A stretch of 6,486 nucleotides of DNA from an uncultured Bacilli bacterium (GCA_944332375.1 CALVJU010000034.1:1-6486); one strand, 5' to 3'. Counted from the stretch's first letter, positions 1 through 5,589 are shown. Notes: generated from the letters alone by a model not told the origin. Translations and numbers: made by a program.

Positions 1-1
1 C

Positions 2-10
2 TGATAAAAT
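2..10 (+). promoter_or_regulatory. Possible extended -10 promoter for tRNA-His
   Basis: The sequence TGATAAAAT reads as an extended -10 element (TGn followed by TAAAAT), about 20 bases before the tRNA. Any -35 box would lie outside the window, so this is only a suggestion. Transcription could equally come from a tRNA operon further left. A start point near 16-18 would place transcription at the leader hairpin at 15-30. Confidence 0.35.
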
Positions 11-14
11 AGTA

Positions 15-30
15 CATGTCAAATGACATG
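15..30 (+). other. Perfect hairpin in the tRNA-His leader, ending on G-1
   Basis: CATGTC (15-20) and GACATG (25-30) form a 6-bp stem around loop AAAT. The last base of the right arm is the G-1 residue of tRNA-His. The pairing is seen directly; any role in RNase P processing or G-1 retention is inference. Confidence 0.5.
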
Positions 31-106
31 GCGGTATTGGTGAAGTGGTTAACACGGCTGACTGTGACTCAGTTATGCATCGGTTCGAATCCGATATACC
101 GCCCCA
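30..106 (+). tRNA. tRNA-His (anticodon GTG), CCA encoded
   Basis: This is a complete cloverleaf. The acceptor stem 31-37 (GCGGTAT) pairs perfectly with 96-102 (ATACCGC). The anticodon arm carries loop CTGTGAC at 62-68, which sets anticodon GTG at 64-66. The T arm has stem ATCGG (79-83) pairing with CCGAT (91-95) around loop TTCGAAT. Base 30 is the extra G at position -1 that is unique to tRNA-His. It stands opposite the discriminator C at 103, the identity element read by histidyl-tRNA synthetase. CCA is encoded at 104-106. The transcript probably ends at the hairpin at 159-194. This is the only core-genome gene in the window, and tRNA 3' ends are common landing sites for mobile DNA. I see no second copy of the 3' end that would mark an att site. 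Confidence 0.96.
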
Positions 107-158
107 GATGTGGGTATAAACAAACCACCTAGTAAATTGGTGGCGCGTTTCATTATAG

Positions 159-194
159 AAAAGCTTAGTAGGCCTTGTGTTTACTAAGCTTTTT
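159..194 (+). terminator. Intrinsic terminator after tRNA-His
   Basis: A 12-bp perfect stem, AAAAGCTTAGTA (159-170) with TACTAAGCTTTT (182-193), encloses an 11-base loop. The right arm ends in a T run, and an A run leads into the left arm. The structure should therefore end transcription of the tRNA and could also work from the opposite strand. A weaker CCACC (125-129)/GGTGG (139-143) pairing lies in the tRNA trailer. Confidence 0.88.
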
Positions 195-198
195 GTAA

Positions 199-694
199 AA
201 AAATCGCTTTAAAAATATAAAAATTGATAAAACTAATTATATAAAAGACAGGAAAATATTAGGGTTTAGCGATGAGTTTGATTTTTCTGAATGTTTTCAC
301 TCTGTTTCAATTGATTTTTTAGAATTTACAAATTATTTTAATAATGTTAAATCACAACGTTTTAAGTTCGTAAAAAGAGAATGCATAAGATTGAAAGAAC
401 AGAAAGTTAATCTAGACGAAGAATATGAGATGAAATTTGTCAATTTAGATAATAATTTATTCTAAAACAATTAATAAACGGATTGAAAATTTACCTAGAT
501 TATATAAATTAAAAAATTTGGATAATCAGGAATTGCAATTTTATGTAAAGCAAGAGAAGAAAAAATATAAGGTTTGTTTTATTGATATTTATCATCTGGC
601 AATTCCTACAAAAACACAAAATACAAAGCAAATATTTAAAGAACATGTTAATGATATGGTTGACTTAAAAGAATTATTAATGATTCAACGCTAG
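199..694 (+). pseudogene. Truncated, frameshifted remnant of an unrecognised gene
   Basis: Two protein-like open stretches join across one frameshift. The first runs from 199 to a TAA at 463-465 and contains GFSDEFDFSECFHSVSIDFL. The second is readable to a TAG at 692-694 and contains KYKVCFIDIYHLAIPT and NDMVDLKELLMIQR. Dropping one T from the TTT run at 456-458 fuses them into about 165 continuous residues, so a single-base insertion there is the likely lesion. The first part has no ATG or GTG and no ribosome binding site; an in-frame stop at 196-198 and the tRNA terminator sit directly before it, so the 5' end is missing. I do not recognise the family. It sits about 60 bases before a small XRE regulator, so it may be the dead partner of a toxin-antitoxin-like pair, but no toxin motif is visible. 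The stretch from 107 to 756 holds nothing else except the terminator and the regulator's promoter. Confidence 0.6.
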
Positions 695-728
695 TACAGG
701 TTGAATTTTTATTATGTCTAAAAAAGTT

Positions 729-737
729 TGTTATACT
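729..737 (+). promoter_or_regulatory. Extended -10 promoter of the XRE regulator gene
   Basis: TGTTATACT is an extended -10 box (TGn TATACT, five of six consensus bases). No good -35 is visible at 17 bp, as is common for extended -10 promoters. The predicted start near 744 leaves a leader of only about 13 bases, holding the AAAGGAG ribosome binding site at 743-749. An inverted repeat TGTCTA (715-720)/TAGACA (750-755) brackets the box and may be operator half-sites. Confidence 0.55.
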
Positions 738-756
738 GTAATAAAGGAGTAGACAA

Positions 757-990
757 ATGAAAGTAGTAATTAAAGACAAAACATATACAAGAGGAGATAT
801 CATTAGAATGATAAGAGAGTGGAACGATCAGACACAAAAAGAATTTGCAAAAGAAATAGGGAAAAGTACGATTAGTATACAAAAATATGAAGCAGACGAA
901 GTGAATTATGGTATACAAGTATTGTTTGATTTAGTTTATAAACATAAAATTGTGATTACAATAGAAAAGAAAAATTTAGGTACAAATTAG
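757..990 (+). CDS. Small XRE-family helix-turn-helix regulator, 77 aa
   Basis: This is a probable cytoplasmic DNA-binding repressor. Residues about 15-60 form a Cro/CI-type helix-turn-helix: TQKEFAKEIGKSTISIQKYE (26-45) carries the usual helix 2, turn and recognition helix pattern, including the T/SQxxFA opening and the conserved glutamate near the end. A short basic N-terminal strand and a C-terminal strand (IVITIEKK) complete a single-domain protein with no effector domain. The start is supported by AAAGGAG at 743-749, eight bases before the ATG. An upstream pseudogene could have been its target gene or partner, so it may be an orphan antitoxin or an autoregulator; this is inference from position. 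The last codons and the stop lie in an exact 11-bp tandem repeat at 976-997, so the C-terminal tail may have been altered by slippage. Confidence 0.85.
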   Translation: MKVVIKDKTYTRGDIIRMIREWNDQTQKEFAKEIGKSTISIQKYEADEVNYGIQVLFDLVYKHKIVITIEKKNLGTN

Positions 991-997
991 GTACAAA
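976..997 (+). repeat. Exact 11-bp tandem duplication at the XRE stop codon
   Basis: TTAGGTACAAA occurs twice with no gap, at 976-986 and 987-997. The TAG stop at 988-990 lies in the second copy. Because 11 is not a multiple of 3, gain or loss of one unit would change the end of the XRE protein. Confidence 0.8.
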
Positions 998-1082
998 AAA
1001 ATCAAAATGTTATAAAATAAAGTTTTTTAAAAGCTATAGAAATATTACAATATATATATTCACACCCGATATAAGGAAGCAT

Positions 1083-1100
1083 GATAATATGGTTATTATC
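1083..1100. other. Palindromic hairpin in the convergent intergenic space
   Basis: GATAATA (1083-1089) and TATTATC (1094-1100) form a perfect 7-bp A/T-rich stem around TGGT. It lies between the ends of the XRE gene (plus) and the radical SAM gene (minus). There is no clear T run on either side, so it is not a convincing terminator; it could be a weak one, a 3' RNA stabiliser or a protein site. I see nothing else in 991-1139. Confidence 0.45.
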
Positions 1101-1139
1101 GAGAAAACTTTTCCGAAAATATTATAAGATAAGAACTTT

Positions 1140-2204
1140 TTATTGTATTGATCTATGAAATTTATAAAGTTGCTTACACAATGGTTCTTTTCTAGTGCCA
1201 GGGTAGATTTTAATATCTTCTAGGTTGTCATAGATATTAGGTGTTTTTATTCCCAAAGCATTAAGCTTTTCTACATCATATTCTTTAAAAGCGGGGCACG
1301 GTAAAACTGTTCCATCATATTTTATTACTAATTTATCATATCCCGCAGTACACTTATGGCTATCAACACCCTGTAGTGGAATACCAACCCTTAAATTACC
1401 ATCAAATTGTTTTTTACATTTCTCATAGATTTGCATAAACTCTTGAAATTCTTCTTCATTCAAAGAAAGGATTCTTTCGTTTTCTTTACCACGGCCCTGA
1501 GGAACAAAGTTTAATATACTTAATTGATCAAAATTTGCCACATTTAACATTTCGATAATATCTGGTAATTCTTTATAATTTATTTTAGTTGGAATGAAAT
1601 GTGCATCCGTAATAATTCCTGCATTTTTCGCTTTTATCATAGAAAGAGTGACAAACTGAAAAGAATCTTTAGAGCCCATGATTTGATTATATATATCCTG
1701 ATTCCATGCTTGAAAGTCAAAAACAATTTTATCTAAACCCAAATCTTTTAATAAATGACAGTCATACGTTGAAAGTGAATCAAAGGTCATGGAGTCATAT
1801 CTTAAATAAATATTCATTAATTTTTTGATGAGATTATCATGTTCATCTTTTGGCATTCCTTCTGAAAGATAAGAAGAATATTGTTTTCTTAAATTAAATT
1901 CTAATTGTTCTTTGTCACTATCTGTTAGCTTATTTCTTATTTTTATTCCGCTAGTGAACAATACTGTTCTAATGTGATTCATTTTACAATAACGAATCAT
2001 ATCAAATAGTTGCGGATGTAAAAAAGGTTCCCCACCGGAAATAGATATTTCTTCAATACCACCAATACTCATAAAATAATCTATTGTTTTCTTAAATAGA
2101 TCATAATCAATGACTTGGTGTTTATCCATACTAGATATGGAAGAACAAAATAAACAATGATTAGGACAAGTTTGTATTATTTCAAAACATAAATCTTTCA
2201 ACAT
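1140..2204 (-). CDS. Radical SAM enzyme with C-terminal SPASM/twitch-like cysteines, 354 aa
   Basis: The protein should bind a [4Fe-4S] cluster through C13, C17 and C20 (CPNHCLFC, the CxxxCxxC motif) and cleave S-adenosylmethionine to a 5'-deoxyadenosyl radical. ISGGEP (55-60) is the SAM-binding GGE motif. FDFQAWNQDIYNQIMG (162-177) fits the later barrel strand seen in SPASM-type enzymes. Near the C terminus, C285, C303 (CX17C) and C343 resemble the auxiliary-cluster region of SPASM/twitch proteins, though with fewer cysteines than a full SPASM domain. An extra charged, helical stretch at about 88-148 interrupts the barrel. SPASM relatives mature peptides or proteins; no precursor peptide is evident nearby, so the substrate is unknown. 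The start is supported by AGGTGAT (2208-2214, read on the minus strand). It is divergent from the NucS-like gene with 149 bases between them, and no terminator is clear downstream. Confidence 0.85.
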   Translation of the reverse strand: MLKDLCFEIIQTCPNHCLFCSSISSMDKHQVIDYDLFKKTIDYFMSIGGIEEISISGGEPFLHPQLFDMIRYCKMNHIRTVLFTSGIKIRNKLTDSDKEQLEFNLRKQYSSYLSEGMPKDEHDNLIKKLMNIYLRYDSMTFDSLSTYDCHLLKDLGLDKIVFDFQAWNQDIYNQIMGSKDSFQFVTLSMIKAKNAGIITDAHFIPTKINYKELPDIIEMLNVANFDQLSILNFVPQGRGKENERILSLNEEEFQEFMQIYEKCKKQFDGNLRVGIPLQGVDSHKCTAGYDKLVIKYDGTVLPCPAFKEYDVEKLNALGIKTPNIYDNLEDIKIYPGTRKEPLCKQLYKFHRSIQ

Positions 2205-2224
2205 AAAATCACCTGATATTGTTT

Positions 2225-2233
2225 ATTGTAGCA
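2225..2233 (-). promoter_or_regulatory. Extended -10 promoter of the radical SAM gene
   Basis: Read on the minus strand this is TGCTACAAT, an extended -10 (TGn plus TACAAT, five of six consensus bases), about 20 bases before the ATG. The -35 region is weak. Its start point would lie some 100 bases from that of the divergent nuclease gene, so the two promoters share one regulatory space. Confidence 0.55.
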
Positions 2234-2299
2234 TAGTGACTGATTTATTTAAATAGAAAAAGAAGAAATCGTAATGAGTTCATAATTTGTTGCAAAAAT

Positions 2300-2327
2300 T
2301 TGAAATATTTATGGCGCATGTTATAAT
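2300..2327 (+). promoter_or_regulatory. Strong promoter of the NucS-like/DUF5655 gene
   Basis: TTGAAA (2300-2305) is a five-of-six -35 box. It is followed by a 16-bp spacer and a perfect TATAAT (2322-2327), which is also extended by TGT at 2319-2321. This is the best promoter in the window by consensus. The ribosome binding site is less tidy: AAGG at 2338-2341 or GGTGAT just before the ATG. Confidence 0.75.
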
Positions 2328-2353
2328 GAATGTGATGAAGGTAGTGGTGATAT

Positions 2354-3247
2354 ATGATATTACAAAAAAATAGAAAATTAAAACAAAATGACTTCAAAAA
2401 TGAAAAAGAATTGCAAACTTATTTTGAAATGAATTTGAAGATGATATTGAACTATACATTTATTGATACAGAAGTAACAGTTGGTAATTTTAGAATCGAT
2501 ACATTAGCTTTTGATGATGAAACAAAATCATTCAGAATTATTGAGTATAAAAATGTTAGGAATCAGAGTTTAGTAGATCAAGGATATACATATTTAAAAC
2601 TATTATTAGAAAGAAAAGCAGATTTTGTTTTAAAATATAACGAGAAAGCAAATAAAAACCTTAAGATTAGTGACATTGATTGGAGCCAATCAAGAATTAT
2701 ATTTGTATCACCAGTGTATACAACTTATCAATTAAATGCTACTGATTTTAAAAATATTCCGGTAGATTTGATAAAGATTACTAGATATGAAGAAGGAATT
2801 GTAGATATTGAATTTATAAAAAAGATAAGTGATATAAAAGTTGAAGAAATGAACTTTATGTTTCAACAGCAAAAAGTAAAAGATGAGATAAAAGTGTATA
2901 CTGAGGAAGATCATCTCAATAAAGCTTCGGAAACAATAAAAGAATTGTATCATGTTTTAAGGAACAAAATATTGGAATTAGATGATATTGACTTGGATGT
3001 GAAAAAATTATATATAGCTTTTAAAGGAAAAACAAACATATGTGATGTAGAAATATTTAAAAACAAAATGAAAGTAATGTTAAATGTAAAGATGGGAAAT
3101 TTGAATGATCCCTTAGAAATAACTGAAGATGTAACTGAGAAAGGACACTGGGGAAATGGAGATTATCGTGTAGAAATATACACTGACGAAGATATTGACA
3201 ACGTATTACCATTAATCAAACAGTCATTAAAAATAAATAAAAAGTGA
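2354..3247 (+). CDS. NucS-like PD-(D/E)XK nuclease fused to DUF5655, 297 aa
   Basis: This is a predicted cytoplasmic nucleic-acid-cleaving protein. The N-terminal half carries a PD-(D/E)XK-type core: an early acidic helix (NEKELQTYFEMNL, 16-28), then FRID with D49, then the strand IIEYK with E64 and K66 as the E-x-K pair. This matches the arrangement in the NucS/DUF91 group. Residues about 185-297 match DUF5655, including KKLYIAFKGKTN and the hallmark GHWGNGDY (264-271) near the end. The DUF91-DUF5655 fusion is a known bacterial architecture, often annotated as a 'predicted transport protein' despite the nuclease fold, and about 300 aa is its normal length, so this copy looks intact. No membrane segment is present. 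It is a single-gene unit with its own strong promoter and terminator, divergent from the radical SAM gene. A role in DNA repair or phage defence is plausible but not shown. Confidence 0.85.
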   Translation: MILQKNRKLKQNDFKNEKELQTYFEMNLKMILNYTFIDTEVTVGNFRIDTLAFDDETKSFRIIEYKNVRNQSLVDQGYTYLKLLLERKADFVLKYNEKANKNLKISDIDWSQSRIIFVSPVYTTYQLNATDFKNIPVDLIKITRYEEGIVDIEFIKKISDIKVEEMNFMFQQQKVKDEIKVYTEEDHLNKASETIKELYHVLRNKILELDDIDLDVKKLYIAFKGKTNICDVEIFKNKMKVMLNVKMGNLNDPLEITEDVTEKGHWGNGDYRVEIYTDEDIDNVLPLIKQSLKINKK

Positions 3248-3254
3248 GATAACT

Positions 3255-3280
3255 AGAGCCATTGCAAGTTATGGCTTTTT
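3255..3280 (+). terminator. Intrinsic terminator after the NucS-like gene
   Basis: AGCCAT (3257-3262) pairs with ATGGCT (3271-3276) around an 8-base loop, and the stem extends by one wobble and one A-T pair. A T run at 3276-3280 follows. It lies 8 bases after the stop codon and separates the nuclease gene from the methyltransferase operon. Confidence 0.8.
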
Positions 3281-3370
3281 GTTTATGCCAATATTGTTGT
3301 TCAAAAGTTAAATGAATTTGCAAAAAGTACAAAAAAGTATGTAATGACGTTTCAATAAAGAAAGTTCCTG

Positions 3371-3379
3371 TGATAAAAT
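3371..3379 (+). promoter_or_regulatory. Extended -10 promoter of the methyltransferase-CYTH operon
   Basis: TGATAAAAT is an extended -10 element, with only a weak -35-like TTCAAT (3351-3356) upstream. It is followed by TTAGGTGA, whose AGGTGA (3386-3391) is the ribosome binding site six bases before the ATG. Confidence 0.5.
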
Positions 3380-3397
3380 GTAGTTAGGTGAAATTTA

Positions 3398-4192
3398 ATG
3401 AGTTATTCAATGCAAGAGCAAGAAAATAAATTATCATTAATTAAATCTGGTAAATGGTATGATTTTCCAGAAATATATAATTTATTTTCTTTTTCAGAAG
3501 ATAAAGGGGAAAGATGTATAGGATATGTATTGGACTATATAAAGAAAAATGATTTGAAAATAAAAAATCCTGTTGATTTAGGAAGTGGTACAGGGAAGAT
3601 TTATGATCAATTAATAAAAGAAATGAATTATAATGGAGATGTTTATCTTGTCGAAGTCAATCCCAATATGATTCAGTATTTAATAAAGAAATATGGAAAT
3701 GAAGTAAAAGTTTTAAAATCAAAAATAGCTGAATTTCAATTAAAAGAGGAAAAGTCAAATTTTATAATTAGTTCATTTGGCTTCCCAAGTAGTTTATTTG
3801 ACCACGAAAACTGTATTCGAGAACTAAAAAATGTTTATCAAAATCTTACGGATGACGGTATTTTTATTACAATTGGGTGGAATGAAAAATGGGATGATGA
3901 ATTAAGTTTGATGTGGAAGAATTATGTTTGCGATAATTCGATCAGAAGAATAAATGGAGTAAGAAACTGTAATTTGAAATGGTATATAAATGATATCAAA
4001 ACGAGCATTCGGTTTGACGATTTTAAACAGAGAGACTTTGTATTACACACTTTATTTGGAGAAAAAGCAAAGGAGGACTTTGCTAATTCTACACAATTAG
4101 AGTGGAGTATGCATATGGGAATAACAATTCATACTAAGAAACAACTCAAGACAATATTAAAAGGATTGGAGAAAGAAAATGAAGGAAATTGA
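3398..4192 (+). CDS. Class I SAM-dependent methyltransferase, 264 aa
   Basis: This is a predicted soluble methyltransferase of the Rossmann type. Motif I is PVDLGSGTGKIYDQL, with the glycine-rich loop at 60-66. The acidic residue closing strand 2 is E86 in VYLVEVNPNM. Later strands are visible as NFIISSFGF and, after LTDDGIF, the strand ITIGW. There is no NPPY/DPPY motif of adenine-N6 or cytosine-N4 DNA methylases and no PC motif of C5 enzymes, so it is probably not a classical restriction methylase. A small molecule, nucleotide, RNA or protein substrate is more likely, and I cannot say which. The C-terminal third has no recognised motif and may be the substrate-binding part. The gene overlaps the CYTH gene by 14 bases, which predicts translational coupling and a shared pathway. 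An intrinsic terminator upstream isolates it from the nuclease gene. Confidence 0.85.
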   Translation: MSYSMQEQENKLSLIKSGKWYDFPEIYNLFSFSEDKGERCIGYVLDYIKKNDLKIKNPVDLGSGTGKIYDQLIKEMNYNGDVYLVEVNPNMIQYLIKKYGNEVKVLKSKIAEFQLKEEKSNFIISSFGFPSSLFDHENCIRELKNVYQNLTDDGIFITIGWNEKWDDELSLMWKNYVCDNSIRRINGVRNCNLKWYINDIKTSIRFDDFKQRDFVLHTLFGEKAKEDFANSTQLEWSMHMGITIHTKKQLKTILKGLEKENEGN

Positions 4193-4745
4193 AATATTGG
4201 TGGAAGTTTATTCAACACCACAAGAAATAATAAAAGCATTTGAAAAGTTTGAGTTTATTGGAGTGAATGAAACAATTGATACCTATTATTATGATCCATT
4301 GAGAGATAATTTGAAACCAAATGATAAATTACAAATTGATGAGTGTTTTAGAATTAGAACAAAAAACGATGTTAACACAATTACTTATAAAGTAGATCAA
4401 TTTGATGAGTCTGGAAAATGGCTATATTCTGATGAATATGAAACAAAATTTGAAGATGTTTATATGTTAGATGAGATTATAAAGAAACTTGGATTTAAAG
4501 AATTATTGACCATCCATAATAGTAAAAGAACATATAAATATAAAGATTATGAAATTGTATTTGAAACTGTGAAAGATTTAGGTTATTTCATAGAGGTAGA
4601 GTATTGTACAAATGAAGATGTTGATGTAGTAGAGGTAAAAAAGAAGATTCAAACATTTATTGATCGTTTAGGTTTGAATGTCTCTAAAGAATTAAATATG
4701 GGAAAACCTGAAATGATGCTGAGAAAAATGGGAGTAAAGATGTGA
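4179..4745 (+). CDS. CYTH-domain protein (class IV adenylate cyclase/ThTPase-like), 188 aa
   Basis: The CYTH fold is an eight-stranded tunnel that binds triphosphate substrates with metal ions; known members are CyaB adenylate cyclase, thiamine triphosphatase and tripolyphosphatase. Visible signatures in order: EIEILVE (3-9) in the place of the ExExK motif, DTYYYDP (34-40), FRIR with R58 and R60, TYK (69-71), KRTYKY (116-121), and FETVKDLGYFIEVEY (128-142), a near-textbook CyaB-like stretch ending in the E-x-E pair E139/E141. Length is normal and the copy seems intact. In the first motif the lysine is replaced by L7, so activity may be changed. The start is supported by GGAG (4168-4171) inside the methyltransferase gene, and the 14-bp overlap makes this the second gene of that operon. 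Product annotation as 'class IV adenylate cyclase' is a family label only; cAMP synthesis is not implied. Confidence 0.85.
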   Translation: MKEIEILVEVYSTPQEIIKAFEKFEFIGVNETIDTYYYDPLRDNLKPNDKLQIDECFRIRTKNDVNTITYKVDQFDESGKWLYSDEYETKFEDVYMLDEIIKKLGFKELLTIHNSKRTYKYKDYEIVFETVKDLGYFIEVEYCTNEDVDVVEVKKKIQTFIDRLGLNVSKELNMGKPEMMLRKMGVKM

Positions 4746-5035
4746 TGGGAAAATAATTATTTGAAAAAGTATTCATGAAATTAAGTTATTTTTGTGTGCT
4801 GGATATGGCATATATCTAGATGGTGTGAGAATGACAAATTTATGACTTATATTAAACATTCTCTATTTGATTGTTAGTGATATAGAATTTACAATATATG
4901 TAGAAAATCTAACTTAGATAGCGAGGTTTTATTTAAAGTGATTGAAGTACCAAGAAGAACTAAAAATAATTTAAAGTATAAGTTAACAAAAATGTATTTT
5001 ATTAGTTTAATTAATTATAGTAAGAGGTTGATATA
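4746..5035 (+). other. Non-coding stretch with possible decayed gene fragments
   Basis: There is no intact gene here. One open stretch at 4765-4842 reads KLFLCAGYGIYLDGV, which resembles the N-terminal LCAGYGTRL loop of sugar/choline-phosphate nucleotidyltransferases but has no start codon or ribosome binding site and hits a stop at 4843-4845. A second open stretch ending in TAA at 5033-5035 reads VIEVPRRTKNNLKYKL and has no convincing family. The pattern fits a decayed gene, but chance open frames in A+T-rich DNA are possible. I see no clear terminator after the CYTH gene. The Nudix promoter lies at the right end. Confidence 0.3.
4983..5011 (+). promoter_or_regulatory. Promoter of the Nudix gene
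   Basis: TTAACA (4983-4988) and TTTAAT (5006-5011) each match the consensus at five of six bases with an exact 17-bp spacer. The start would fall near 5018, leaving a short leader with the AAGAGG ribosome binding site at 5022-5027, eight bases before the ATG. Confidence 0.5.
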
Positions 5036-5473
5036 ATGATAAGGGTAAACGAACCAGATAGCAATATAACTTATGAAGATAGATATTCAAGTTATGCAAT
5101 CATTAAAAATGATAATGAAGAAATTGCTGTTGTAGAAATGGTTGGTTGGGGATATATATTTCCTGGTGGTAAAATTGAAAAAAATGAGAATTCATATGAA
5201 ACGATAAAAAGGGAGACTTTAGAAGAAATTGGTTACGAAGTTTCTGATTTAGAATATTATGAAAAGTTTGAAACATTTTATCAAATATCCTCACGTGGCC
5301 GTTTCATTAATTGCCATAATATAGCAGACATTTATTTAGGAAAGATGAAAGATAAAGTTATGGAACCAATAGAAAACACTAATTTACACTGGTTTAAGCC
5401 AAACGAATTATATGGGAAGTTAAAACTAGACTTTCAAAATGTAATTTTAGAGACAATCTATCCTAAAGAATAA
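5036..5473 (+). CDS. Nudix hydrolase, 145 aa
   Basis: This is a small single-domain Nudix protein that should hydrolyse a nucleoside diphosphate linked to some other moiety, using divalent metal. The Nudix box starts at G45 and follows GX5EX7REUXEEXGU: G45, E51, then R59-E60, E63-E64 and G66. T61 sits where a bulky hydrophobic residue is usual, a mild variation. The upstream strand WGYIFPGG (38-45) is the normal lead-in, with FPGG in place of the common LPGG. The N-terminal RYSSYAIIKND (16-26) fits the first strands, and HWFKPNEL near the C terminus is the typical 'W-x-x-x-x-E-L' closing element. Length is normal. Substrate cannot be predicted: the family includes oxidised-NTP, ADP-ribose and nucleotide-sugar enzymes. 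It has its own promoter and a gap of 290 bases from the CYTH gene. Confidence 0.9.
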   Translation: MIRVNEPDSNITYEDRYSSYAIIKNDNEEIAVVEMVGWGYIFPGGKIEKNENSYETIKRETLEEIGYEVSDLEYYEKFETFYQISSRGRFINCHNIADIYLGKMKDKVMEPIENTNLHWFKPNELYGKLKLDFQNVILETIYPKE

Positions 5474-5589
5474 AATTAAGTCTTCTGTTTTAAGAATATT
5501 ATAGGGTTGCATTTTGAAATCGTTTTATATTATAAAAATGGATACGTTTAGGAATCAGGAAAAGAAGATAGTTTGCGAACGTAACTATA

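Noticed and set aside
718..918. Minus-strand open frame opposite the XRE gene.
   Set aside because: It is rich in Phe, Tyr and Cys with no domain pattern and is the shadow of a well-supported plus-strand gene with a good ribosome binding site.
1002..1082. A 26-codon minus-strand frame with two cysteines, downstream of the radical SAM gene, considered as a RiPP precursor peptide.
   Set aside because: No ribosome binding site lies before its ATG, the start is inside the 1083-1100 hairpin edge, and the composition is what A+T-rich DNA gives by chance. Nothing links it to the enzyme except distance.
2732..2953. Minus-strand open frame inside the NucS-like gene.
   Set aside because: It is a shadow frame of Phe/Tyr/Ile-rich sequence; the plus strand carries clear nuclease and DUF5655 motifs.
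3398..4192. Methyltransferase considered as the DNA methylase of a restriction system with the upstream nuclease.
   Set aside because: It lacks NPPY/DPPY and PC catalytic motifs, and a terminator at 3255-3280 separates it from the nuclease gene.
4909..5035. Open stretch reading VIEVPRRTKNNLKYKL, considered as a remnant of an inorganic pyrophosphatase strand.
   Set aside because: The spacing between the E-x-P and K-Y residues does not fit that family, there is no start codon, and no further similarity is visible.
5103..5294. Minus-strand open frame opposite the Nudix box.
   Set aside because: The plus strand holds a canonical Nudix motif; the minus frame has no motif or start signal.
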